A DNA stretch of 64,000 bases from Nocardioides ginsengisegetis (GTDB taxonomy: Bacteria; Actinomycetota; Actinomycetes; Propionibacteriales; Nocardioidaceae), in contig NZ_JACGXA010000001.1 in the NCBI RefSeq assembly GCF_014138045.1, forward strand, positions 741,501-805,500. The letters are read 5' to 3'. The notes below the pieces were generated by a model. It had not been told where the DNA came from. It did not search any database and saw nothing but the letters and a program-made list of their open reading frames with translations. Within the stretch, counting starts at the first letter, position 1, and every line of letters begins with the position of its first letter. The position numbers and the translations under genes are program-made. This document shows, one piece after another, positions 26,301-34,483 of this stretch.

Positions 26301-28430
26301 ATGGCCTCCCCGAACCCCCGCACGATCCGGATCGGCATCGACACCGGCGGCACCTTCACCGATGTGGTCGCCTTCGACGAGGAGTCGGGGGAGCTGGTCA
26401 CGACCAAGACCCCGTCCACGCCGGGCAACCCCGCCGACGGCTTCCTCGCCGGCATCGACAAGGTGCTCGGCCTCCTCGGCGCCGGCCCGGACACCATCGA
26501 CGCGGTCAGCCACGGCACGACCGTCGCGACCAACCAGCTCCTCGAGGGGAAGGTGGACCGCCTCGGGTTCATCACCACCGAGGGCTACGAGGCGATGCTC
26601 GAGATCGCCCGTCAGTCGGTGCCCGACGGCTACGGCAACTCCTACTTCTGGGTGAAGCCCGACCGCATCGTGCCCCGTGACCTGGTCAAGGGCGTCGGCG
26701 GCCGGCTCGACTTCACCGGCGCGGAGGTGCGGCCCTTCGACGAGGAGTCGGCCCGCGCGGCCGCGCGCTGGTTCCGCGCCCAGGGCATCAACACCCTCGG
26801 CGTCTGCTTCCTGCACGCCTACGCCAACCCCGAGCACGAGGAGCGGATGCGCGCGGTGCTCGCCGAGGAGCACCCCGACGCCGTCGTCTCGCTCTCCAGC
26901 GAGGTGCTGCGCGAGTACCGCGAGTACGAGCGGGCGATGACCACGCTCGTCGACGCCGCGGTCAAGCCCCGGCTCTCGGCGTACGTCACCAACATCAAGA
27001 GCCGCCTCGAGGCGCTCGACGACCGGACCATCCCGTTCTACGTGATGAAGTCCAACGGCGGCGTGCTGTCGGCCGACGAGGTCGTCCACCAGCCCATCAC
27101 CACGGTGCTGTCCGGCCCGGCCGCCGGTGCGCTCGGCGCCGCGCTGATCGCCAAGGTCGCCGGCTTCGACAAGGTGCTGACCTCCGACGGCGGCGGTACG
27201 TCGACCGACGTGTCGGTCGTCATCGACGGCGAGCCGACGCTGACCACCGAGGGCTCGGTCGGTGCCTTCCCGTCCAAGATCCCGATGATCGACGTGGTGA
27301 CCGTCGGTGCCGGCGGTGGCTCGATCGCGTGGCTCTCGCCCGAGGGCACCCTCAAGGTCGGCCCCCAGTCGGCCGGTGCCGACCCCGGCCCGCTCTGCTA
27401 CGGCAAGGGCGGCCTGGACGTCACCATCACCGACGCCCACGTCTTCCTCGGCCGGATCCCCCCGCACCTGCTGGGCGGAGAGATCCCGCTCGACGTGGAC
27501 GCGGCCCGCGAGGGCATCCAGAAGCTGGCCGAGCAGCTCGGCCTGACCCCGGAGGCCTGCGCCACCGGCATCCTGGAGATCTCCGCCTGGAACCAGGCCA
27601 ACGCGCTGCGCCAGGTCACCGTCAAGCGCGGGCTCGACGTCCGCGACTTCACGCTCACCACCTTCGGCGGCTCCGGCTCGCTGCTGCTGTGCCGCCTCGT
27701 CGACGTGCTCGGCCTGCCCGCCGTGCTGGTCCCGCCCAACCCGGGCAACGTCTCGGCCTTCGGCCTGCTGACCGTCGACGTGAAGAACGACTACGTGCAG
27801 ACGCATGTCTCGCTCGCCGACCACCTCGACCCCGCGTCGGTGGCCACGATCCTCGACGGGCTCACCGCGCAGGCGGCCTCCGCCCTGACCAAGGAGGGCT
27901 TCGCCGAGGGCGAGCACTCCTTCGTCCGCACCGCCGACGTGCGCTACTTCGGCCAGGCCTTCGAGGTCCGCGTCGGCGTGCCCGACGGCCCGATCGACGC
28001 CGCGGTCCTCGACGAGGTGGCCGCCCGCTTCCACGCCGAGCACAAGGCGCTCTACGGCTACGACTTCGCCGGCGACGCCACCCAGCAGGTCGAGTGGGTC
28101 AACCTCCGCGTCTCGGGCATCGGCCCGATCCAGCGGCCCGAGATCAAGCGCCACCCGGTCTCGGCAGGCTCGACCACCGGAGCAGCGACCGAGAAGGGCC
28201 GCCGCCAGGTCTGCTTCGACGCCGCCGAGGGGTACGTCGACACGCCGGTCCTGTGGCGCCCCGACCTCGGTCCCGGCACCGTCGTGACCGGTCCGGCGAT
28301 CATCGAGGAGTTCGGCTCCACGGTGCCGCTGCACCCCGGGTTCACCGCCCGTATCGACGAGTTCCTCAACATCATCGTCACCCGCGTCGACACCGCCGCC
28401 ACGCCCGCCGCCACCAAGGAGAACAACTGA
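26301..28430 (+). CDS. hyuA: Hydantoinase/oxoprolinase subunit A (HyuA-like)
   Basis: The protein (about 709 residues) is the ATP-binding subunit of the N-methylhydantoinase/5-oxoprolinase family. It opens with the phosphate-binding loop RIGIDTGGTFTDVV and has the later ASKHA-type motifs LSGPAAGALGA and SDGGGTSTDVSVV, then VTVGAGGGSIA. The family uses ATP to open cyclic amides or, in related enzymes, to carboxylate ketones. Its stop overlaps hyuB by one base. ATG at 26301 or GTG at 26295 may start it. Residues VSAGSTTGA are encoded by a dispersed repeat (28155-28180) absent from typical members, as judged from memory. Confidence 0.9.
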   Translation: MASPNPRTIRIGIDTGGTFTDVVAFDEESGELVTTKTPSTPGNPADGFLAGIDKVLGLLGAGPDTIDAVSHGTTVATNQLLEGKVDRLGFITTEGYEAMLEIARQSVPDGYGNSYFWVKPDRIVPRDLVKGVGGRLDFTGAEVRPFDEESARAAARWFRAQGINTLGVCFLHAYANPEHEERMRAVLAEEHPDAVVSLSSEVLREYREYERAMTTLVDAAVKPRLSAYVTNIKSRLEALDDRTIPFYVMKSNGGVLSADEVVHQPITTVLSGPAAGALGAALIAKVAGFDKVLTSDGGGTSTDVSVVIDGEPTLTTEGSVGAFPSKIPMIDVVTVGAGGGSIAWLSPEGTLKVGPQSAGADPGPLCYGKGGLDVTITDAHVFLGRIPPHLLGGEIPLDVDAAREGIQKLAEQLGLTPEACATGILEISAWNQANALRQVTVKRGLDVRDFTLTTFGGSGSLLLCRLVDVLGLPAVLVPPNPGNVSAFGLLTVDVKNDYVQTHVSLADHLDPASVATILDGLTAQAASALTKEGFAEGEHSFVRTADVRYFGQAFEVRVGVPDGPIDAAVLDEVAARFHAEHKALYGYDFAGDATQQVEWVNLRVSGIGPIQRPEIKRHPVSAGSTTGAATEKGRRQVCFDAAEGYVDTPVLWRPDLGPGTVVTGPAIIEEFGSTVPLHPGFTARIDEFLNIIVTRVDTAATPAATKENN
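28155..28180. repeat. Repeat-like insertion inside hyuA
   Basis: CCGGTCTCGGCAGGCTCGAC followed by CACCGG closely resembles the dispersed actinobacterial element containing GGTCTCGACAGGCTCGACCA. It stays in frame and encodes PVSAGSTTG in a linker near the C-terminal domain of HyuA. The ends CCGGT and ACCGG are inverted. Confidence 0.5.
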
Positions 28431-30409
28431 TGTGCACCAGCTCCGCCGTGACCGGGTTCGCCGCCCCCGCCGACACGGGCAGCGGTGAGAGCCGCCGCGC
28501 TCCCACGCAGTTCCCCTTCGGCCACCTGACCGCCGACGCGGGCGCGAGCGCCGACCCGGTCCTCGTCGAGATCGTCCAGGGCTCCCTGGCCTCGGTCGAG
28601 ATGGAGGTCGAGACCGCCATCGGCCGCACCAGCCGCAGCCCGATGATCCGCGACGCCCACGACTTCCGTGCCGGCATCCACGACCGGCTGCTGCGCAAGC
28701 TGACGGGCCGCTCCTACTCCGCGCTGGTGCACCCGATCGCCCGGGACTTCCCGATCGAGGAGATGCGCGAGGGGGACGTCTTCTTCCACAACGACGTCTA
28801 CCGCTCCGAGGGCGGCATCGGGCACCTGCCTGACCTGTGCGTCACCGTGCCGGTGTTCGCGGGCGCGGAGGGCGAGCGCCGGGTCGTCGCGTTCGTGCAG
28901 GCCTTCGGCCACCACGACGACATCGGCGGCGCCGTGCCCGGCTCGATGCCCTCCAACGCCACCAGCGTCTTCGAGGAGGGCCTGATGGTCCCCCCGATCC
29001 GGCTCTGGGACGCCGGCGTGCCCAACCGGGCCGCGCTGAGCATCATGACCCGCAACTCCCGGATGCCCGAGTCGCTCTCCGCCGACCTCGACGCCGAGTG
29101 CTCGGCCTGCCTCATGGGCGCGCGCCGCCTCGGCGAGCTCTTCGACCGCTACGGCATCGAGACGGTCGAGTCCTGCTTCGACGCGATCATCGACCGGACC
29201 ACCACGACGTACCGTCGCGAGATCCTCAGCAAGATCCCCGTCGGCAGCTGGGTGTGGGAGGACTACGCCGAGCACGACGGCGTCGACGAGCCGATGCTGC
29301 ACACGCAGCGGATAACGCTGACCCGTACGGCGGCCGAGGACCCGGAGGGGGAGCGGCTGATCCTCGACTTCGGCGGCACCTCGCCCCAGGCCAAGGGACC
29401 GATCAACCACTGCGGCGACTACAGCGACGGCGTCTTCCTCAAGAAGTGGCTGGCCCCGATCCTGCGCAACCTCGCCGACACCCCCGAGCGGATGGCCGAG
29501 CTCGACGTCAACGAGGGCATCGTGCCGCTCATCGAGATGCGCTTCCCGCCGCCGGGCACGCTGCTCACGCCGGTCTTCCCGGCGCCGACCAACGCGCGCA
29601 CGTTCGTGATCCTGCGGCTGCTCGGCGTGCTGGCCGGCGTGGTCGCCAAGGCGGTGGACGGCAAGATGCCCGCCGACCAGGAGACGATCCGCTACACCGG
29701 CGTCTACGGCGACGACCTCGAGGGGCGTCCCTACCTCATGCGCGAGGTCCTCGGCGGCGGCTCGGGCGGCCGTTACTACGCCGACGGCGAGGACACCATC
29801 CACGTCGTGCCGGACTCGCGGAACCTCCCCAGCGAGTTCACCGAGGCCCGCTTCCCGTTCCGCGTCGAGTCGCTCGGCCTGGCCATGGACTCCGGCGGCG
29901 CCGGCCAGTTCCGCGGCGGCCTGGGCTACGAGAAGCAGATCCGGATGCTCAAGGACGCGCACTTCATGTCCATCGCGGACCGCTCGATCCTGGCCTGCTG
30001 GGGCGTCAAGGGCGGCCTGGCCGGCAAGCCGTTCCAGGTCACCGTCGACCCCGGCGGCCCGAACGAGCGCGAGGTCGACGCCCTCGCCGACGCCGAGCCG
30101 ATCAAGGCCGGCGAGCTGGTCCGGATCCGGACCACCGGTGGCGGCGGCTGGGGCAACCCGCTCGACCGCGACCCGGCCCTCGTGGTCCGCGACGTCGTGT
30201 GGCGCAAGGTGTCGGCCGAGGCCGCGCTCGCCGACTACGGCGTGGTCCTCACGGGCTCGCTCGACGACGACTCGCTGGGCCACGACGAGGCTGCCACCGC
30301 GGCCGAGCGCGCCGGCCGTCCGGAGGCGAGTGAGGCCTTCTTCGACCGCGGTCCGGGCTACGCCCACCTGGCCGGCGGTGCAGCCTTCGCCCAGGTCGAC
30401 CTGGTGTGA
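28430..30409 (+). CDS. hyuB: Hydantoinase/oxoprolinase subunit B (HyuB-like)
   Basis: The 659-residue protein matches the HyuB/hydantoinase B family. Marks are DPVLVEIVQGSLASVEMEVE, SPMIRDAHDFRAGIHD, GDVFFHNDVYRSEGGIGHLPD, GGTSPQAKGPINH, and the glycine-rich end RTTGGGGWGNPLDRDP. It forms the catalytic partner of HyuA. It starts by one-base overlap with hyuA (TGATG) and its stop overlaps the next start (GTGA). The long N-terminal stretch before DPVLVEI (about 40 residues) is variable. The substrate in this cluster is not determined. Confidence 0.9.
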   Translation: MCTSSAVTGFAAPADTGSGESRRAPTQFPFGHLTADAGASADPVLVEIVQGSLASVEMEVETAIGRTSRSPMIRDAHDFRAGIHDRLLRKLTGRSYSALVHPIARDFPIEEMREGDVFFHNDVYRSEGGIGHLPDLCVTVPVFAGAEGERRVVAFVQAFGHHDDIGGAVPGSMPSNATSVFEEGLMVPPIRLWDAGVPNRAALSIMTRNSRMPESLSADLDAECSACLMGARRLGELFDRYGIETVESCFDAIIDRTTTTYRREILSKIPVGSWVWEDYAEHDGVDEPMLHTQRITLTRTAAEDPEGERLILDFGGTSPQAKGPINHCGDYSDGVFLKKWLAPILRNLADTPERMAELDVNEGIVPLIEMRFPPPGTLLTPVFPAPTNARTFVILRLLGVLAGVVAKAVDGKMPADQETIRYTGVYGDDLEGRPYLMREVLGGGSGGRYYADGEDTIHVVPDSRNLPSEFTEARFPFRVESLGLAMDSGGAGQFRGGLGYEKQIRMLKDAHFMSIADRSILACWGVKGGLAGKPFQVTVDPGGPNEREVDALADAEPIKAGELVRIRTTGGGGWGNPLDRDPALVVRDVVWRKVSAEAALADYGVVLTGSLDDDSLGHDEAATAAERAGRPEASEAFFDRGPGYAHLAGGAAFAQVDLV

Positions 30410-31110
30410 ACACCCGCGTAGCGGTCGTCGGAGGGCACGGCAAGACCGGCCGTGCCGTGGCGACCGCGCTCGCGGCCCGGGGCGCCGACGTCGTCGCCAC
30501 GGGCCGGGCCGAGTGGGAGAACCTGACGGCCGCGCTCGCCGGCTGCGCGGCGGTCTACGTGATCGCGCCCAACCTGGACGTCGACGAGCCCGGCTACGTC
30601 GGGCACGTCCTCGAGGCGGCCCGCAAGGCCGAGGTCGGCCGGGTCGTCTACCACTCGGTCGCCTCGCCGCACCTGCCCGCGCTGCCGCACCACCTCGACA
30701 AGGCCGAGGCCGAGGACCTGGTCCGGCGCTCGGGGCTGCCCTGGACGATCCTCCAGCCGGGCCCCTACCTGCAGAACCTCGACCTCACCACCACCGTCCG
30801 GCTCCCGTACGACGCCCACGCGACGTTCGGGTTCGCCGACCTGGCCGACGTCGGGGCCGCCGCCGCGGTCGTGCTGCTGGAGGGCGGCCACGCGGGAGCG
30901 ACGTACGAGCTGGCGTCGCGGGTCGCCACGGTGGCCGAGCTCGCCGCCGAGGCCGGTGTCGACGTCGTCGTGGAGCGGCCGACCGGGCGTCCGGGCAGCC
31001 GCGAGGAGGCCCTGCTGCGGGCGATGTTCGACTACTACGACCAGCACGGTCTCCCCGTCGGCACGCTGCCGTTGCGGGCCCTGCTGGCGCGCGCGCCGCT
31101 CGAGGAGTAG
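30406..31110 (+). CDS. NmrA-like NAD(P)-binding protein
   Basis: The 234-residue protein has an N-terminal Rossmann motif VAVVGGHGKTGRAVATALA and the shape of atypical short-chain dehydrogenases of the NmrA/NAD(P)H-binding group (YHSVASPHLPALPHH, SGLPWTILQPGPYLQNL). It lacks the usual YxxxK motif, so it may bind nucleotide for regulation or act as a reductase. GTG at 30406 overlaps the hyuB stop, and mmsA follows 12 bases after its stop, so it belongs to the hyuAB operon. No specific role can be assigned. Confidence 0.82.
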   Translation: MNTRVAVVGGHGKTGRAVATALAARGADVVATGRAEWENLTAALAGCAAVYVIAPNLDVDEPGYVGHVLEAARKAEVGRVVYHSVASPHLPALPHHLDKAEAEDLVRRSGLPWTILQPGPYLQNLDLTTTVRLPYDAHATFGFADLADVGAAAAVVLLEGGHAGATYELASRVATVAELAAEAGVDVVVERPTGRPGSREEALLRAMFDYYDQHGLPVGTLPLRALLARAPLEE

Positions 31111-31122
31111 GAGAGTGGGTCC

Positions 31123-32619
31123 ATGAGGACCATCGACCACTGGATCACCGGACGCCCCGCCACGGGGGAGTCCACCCGCACCTCACCCGTCTTCGACCCC
31201 GCCACCGGCCAGCAGCAGGCCGAGGTCCGCCTCGGCAGCACCGCCGACGTCGGCACGGCCGTGGCCGCGGCGAAGGCCGCTTTCCCGGACTGGTCGCAGA
31301 CCTCGCTCAGCGCCCGCGCCAAGGTCCTGTTCGCCTTCCGCCAGCTCGTGCACGCGCAGGTCGACGAGCTCGCCGCGCTGATCACCGCCGAGCACGGCAA
31401 GGTCCTCTCCGACGCCGTGGGCGAGGTCCAGCGCGGGCTGGAGGTCGTCGAGTTCGCGTGCGGGATCCCGCAGCTGCTCAAGGGGGAGTACTCCGACCAG
31501 GTCTCGGCCGGCGTCGACAGCTACTCCTGGCGCGAGCCGCTCGGCGTGGTCGCCGGCATCACGCCGTTCAACTTCCCGGCGATGGTGCCCATGTGGATGT
31601 TCCCGGTGGCGATCGCCTGCGGCAACACCTTCGTCCTCAAGCCCAGCGAGCGCGACCCCTCGGTCTCCCTGCGCCTCGCCGAGCTGTGGCGCGAGGCCGG
31701 CCTTCCCGGCGGCGTCTTCAACGTGGTGCACGGCGACAAGGAGGCCGTCGACGCGCTCCTGGACTCGCCCGACGTCGCGGCCGTCTCCTTCGTCGGGTCC
31801 ACCCCGATCGCCCGCTACATCCACGAGCGCGCCACCGCGACCGGCAAGCGCGTGCAGGCCCTCGGCGGGGCCAAGAACCACGCGATCGTGCTGCCCGACG
31901 CCGACGTGGACTTCGCCGCCGACCACCTCTCGGCCGCCGCCTTCGGCTCCGCCGGTGAGCGGTGCATGGCGGTCTCGGCCGCGGTCGCCGTCGGTGCCTC
32001 GGCCGACCGGCTCGTCGAGGCCCTGGGGGAGCGGGCCCGGGCGGTCGCGGTCGGTCCCGGCAGCGACACCACCAGCGAGATGGGCCCGGTCATCACGCGC
32101 GCCGCCCAGCAGCGGATCCTCGGGCTGATCGACGCCGGCGAGGCCGAGGGCGCCCGCGTCGCCGTCGACGGGCGGGGGTACGTCGTGCCCGGCCACGAGG
32201 ACGGCTTCTTCGTCGGCCCGACGCTCCTCGACGGCGTCACCACCGGGATGGACGTCTACCGCCAGGAGATCTTCGGCCCGGTCCTGTCGGTGCTGCGCTG
32301 CCGCGACGTCGACGAGGCGATCGCGATGGTCAACGCCAACCCCTACGGCAACGGCACCGCGGTCTTCACCAACAGCGGCGAGGCGGCCCGCCGGTTCCAG
32401 CGCGGCGTCCACGTCGGGATGATCGGTATCAACGTGCCGGTGCCGGTCCCGATGGCGTTCCACTCCTTCGGCGGCTGGAAGGACTCGCTGTTCGGCGACA
32501 CCCACGTGCACGGCCCCGAGGGCGTCCGGTTCTACACGCGGGCCAAGGTCGTCACGGCCCGCTGGCCCGCCACGAGCGCGGCCAGTGACGCGAGCTTCCA
32601 CTTCCCGACCTCCCGCTGA
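31123..32619 (+). CDS. mmsA: CoA-acylating methylmalonate-semialdehyde dehydrogenase
   Basis: The 498-residue aldehyde dehydrogenase has the MmsA features ITPFNFPAMVPMWMFP, ALGGAKNH and GSAGERCMA with the catalytic Cys281. It lacks the Glu-containing GG motif of hydrolytic aldehyde dehydrogenases. MmsA converts methylmalonate semialdehyde to propionyl-CoA or malonate semialdehyde to acetyl-CoA, releasing CO2. These are end steps of thymine, uracil, valine and beta-alanine breakdown. It follows hyuA-hyuB-nmrA closely. In this context it would link pyrimidine-derived C3/C4 units to central metabolism. Confidence 0.92.
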   Translation: MRTIDHWITGRPATGESTRTSPVFDPATGQQQAEVRLGSTADVGTAVAAAKAAFPDWSQTSLSARAKVLFAFRQLVHAQVDELAALITAEHGKVLSDAVGEVQRGLEVVEFACGIPQLLKGEYSDQVSAGVDSYSWREPLGVVAGITPFNFPAMVPMWMFPVAIACGNTFVLKPSERDPSVSLRLAELWREAGLPGGVFNVVHGDKEAVDALLDSPDVAAVSFVGSTPIARYIHERATATGKRVQALGGAKNHAIVLPDADVDFAADHLSAAAFGSAGERCMAVSAAVAVGASADRLVEALGERARAVAVGPGSDTTSEMGPVITRAAQQRILGLIDAGEAEGARVAVDGRGYVVPGHEDGFFVGPTLLDGVTTGMDVYRQEIFGPVLSVLRCRDVDEAIAMVNANPYGNGTAVFTNSGEAARRFQRGVHVGMIGINVPVPVPMAFHSFGGWKDSLFGDTHVHGPEGVRFYTRAKVVTARWPATSAASDASFHFPTSR

Positions 32620-32707
32620 CGGCCCGGTCGGGACCGGGTCCTTGTCCCGGGCCGCGCTGCGACGCACCATGGAGGATGGGTGGGGAGCCCGTCGAAAGGT
32701 GAGGCCC

Positions 32708-33418
32708 ATGGACACGCTCGATGTCCTGCGGAGTTCCGTACTGCACACCCACGAGTCGCTCGCGCAGCGCTACGACGAGGCCAGCGCGATGCTGTCCACG
32801 CCGGGGCAGCCACGCAAGGGGCTCGAACCCATCGACACGTTCCTGTCGATCGCCAGCAAGCACCTCAGCGCCGTGGACGCGGTGCTGCTCGCCCAGGTCC
32901 GCAAGCACGTGCCTCAAGGTGCCCAGCTCGTCCACGACTACCTCCACGCCGCCCGGGAGCTCGAGCTGGCGCTCGCGCACGTGAAGGCGCGGGAGTACGG
33001 TTCGGTCTTCCAGGCCGGCCGGGCCTGGTCGTCGGTGTGGGGCGAGGTCGAGCACGCGCTGGCCGAGCACCGGCACCACGAGTTCGTGCTCGTCGAGATG
33101 CTCGCCGCCCACCTGACCCGGGCCGAGCTCGACGAGCTCGCCGAGCGGCTCCACCAGGCGGAGAAGGGCGCCCCGAGCCGGCCGCACCCCTACGCGCCGC
33201 ACACCGGGATCTCCGGCCGGCTGGCCCGGCGGGTCCTGCACGCCGCCGACTCGTTCTGGGACGCGGCTGAGGGCCGGATGGTCCCCGAGCCCGAGCGCCC
33301 GCCCCACAAGGACCCCGGCCTGTTCGCGCAGTACCTCCTCGCCGACCCGCGCTTCGACGAGGAGGAGGTCGCCCGGCAGCGCCTGGAGGCCCGACAGCGT
33401 CGGGCCCGCCCGGCGTAG
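32708..33418 (+). CDS. Hemerythrin-like (HHE) domain protein
   Basis: The 236-residue protein is helical and His-rich in its first 145 residues. Candidate metal ligands lie in LHTHESL, SKHLSAVDAVLL, HDYLHAAREL and HRHHEFVLVEMLAAHL, in the spacing seen in hemerythrin HHE bundles. The C-terminal 90 residues are basic, proline-rich and probably disordered. ATG at 32708 follows GGTGAGG. It sits between mmsA and carbamate kinase, and whether it belongs to the pathway or is a bystander is unclear. An oxygen- or iron-sensing role is only a guess. Confidence 0.65.
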   Translation: MDTLDVLRSSVLHTHESLAQRYDEASAMLSTPGQPRKGLEPIDTFLSIASKHLSAVDAVLLAQVRKHVPQGAQLVHDYLHAARELELALAHVKAREYGSVFQAGRAWSSVWGEVEHALAEHRHHEFVLVEMLAAHLTRAELDELAERLHQAEKGAPSRPHPYAPHTGISGRLARRVLHAADSFWDAAEGRMVPEPERPPHKDPGLFAQYLLADPRFDEEEVARQRLEARQRRARPA

Positions 33419-33439
33419 GGGCCGGTCGAGCCGGCACGT

Positions 33440-33454
33440 TGGCAACACCTGCCA
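33440..33454 (+). promoter_or_regulatory. Candidate operator upstream of carbamate kinase
   Basis: TGGCA-ACACC-TGCCA is a perfect palindrome with 5-base arms. It is followed at 33466 by GTGTTGGCC, a partial inverted copy. It is the cleanest example of the motif shared with the pucR, permease and hyuA upstream regions and lies about 70 bases before the start codon. Confidence 0.5.
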
Positions 33455-33522
33455 TGGGACTGCCCCTGTGTTGGCCGTAGTTGCTGGTGTCCGGGGGCGT
33501 CCCGGGGCCTAGGTTCGTCTGC

Positions 33523-34458
33523 ATGAAGGTCCTCCTCGCCCTCGGCGGCAACGCCATGACGAACGCCGACGGCCGGGCCCGTCCGGAGGACCAGATCGCG
33601 GCCGCGCAGACCGCGATGGCCGCCGTCGCCGACCTGCTCGAGCACGACCACGACGTCGTCATCACCCACGGCAACGGCCCCCAGGTGGGCAACCTGCTCG
33701 TCAAGAACGAGCTCGCCGCGAGCGTCGTCCCGCCGGTCCCGCTGGACTGGTGCGGCGCGCAGACGCAGGGCACCCTCGGCTTCGTCCTGATGAACGCGCT
33801 CGACCACGCCCTGGCGGTGCGAGCCCTCGACCGTCGTACGGCGGCCGTCGTGACGCGGGCCCTCGTGGCCTCCGACGACCCCGGCTTCACCCACCCGACC
33901 AAGCCGATCGGCCGGTTCCTCCCGGCCGAGGAGGCCGCCGTGCTCGTCGAGCACGGCGAGACCTGGGAGGACCGCGGCGAGAAGGGTTGGCGCCGCGTCG
34001 TCGCCTCGCCCGAGCCGCTGCGCATCGTCGACGCGCCTGCCGTCCAGGCGCTCGTCGCCGCCGGCTTCGTCGTCATCGCCAACGGCGGCGGCGGGATCCC
34101 GGTCGTCCAGGCGCCCGACGGCAGCCTGCGTGGCGTCGAGGCCGTCATCGACAAGGACCTCGGCGCGGCCCTCCTCGCGCGCAGCGTCGACGCCGACGTG
34201 CTCGTCGTCGCGACCGACGTGCCCCAGGCCGTGCTCCGCTGGGGCACTCCGGACGCCGAGCCCCTCGGCACCGTCACCCTCACGCAGATGCGCAAGCTCG
34301 CGGCCGAGGGCCACTTCGCCAGCGGCTCGATGGGCCCCAAGGTCGACGCGGCCTGCCGGTTCGTCGAGCAGGGCGGCACCCGCGCCGTCATCACCAGCCT
34401 CGACCACATCGTCGACGCCGTGTCCGGAGACTTCGGCACCGTCGTCGTCAGCGACTGA
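33523..34458 (+). CDS. arcC: Carbamate kinase
   Basis: The 311-residue protein has the amino-acid-kinase fold with the carbamate kinase marks [46 protein letters not shown] and EAVIDKDL. It makes ATP and carbamate from carbamoyl phosphate and ADP. No arginine deiminase or ornithine carbamoyltransferase gene is nearby, so it is probably not part of arginine fermentation. The linked FdrA-type complex would be the source of carbamoyl phosphate. The ring-opening amidohydrolase gene follows 25 bases later. Confidence 0.94.
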   Translation: MKVLLALGGNAMTNADGRARPEDQIAAAQTAMAAVADLLEHDHDVVITHGNGPQVGNLLVKNELAASVVPPVPLDWCGAQTQGTLGFVLMNALDHALAVRALDRRTAAVVTRALVASDDPGFTHPTKPIGRFLPAEEAAVLVEHGETWEDRGEKGWRRVVASPEPLRIVDAPAVQALVAAGFVVIANGGGGIPVVQAPDGSLRGVEAVIDKDLGAALLARSVDADVLVVATDVPQAVLRWGTPDAEPLGTVTLTQMRKLAAEGHFASGSMGPKVDAACRFVEQGGTRAVITSLDHIVDAVSGDFGTVVVSD

Positions 34459-34483
34459 CCGCCCCCACGAAAGGACCCCTCCC

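Noticed and set aside
33523..34458. Arginine deiminase pathway
   Set aside because: Carbamate kinase alone could suggest it, but no arginine deiminase, ornithine carbamoyltransferase or arginine-ornithine antiporter is present.
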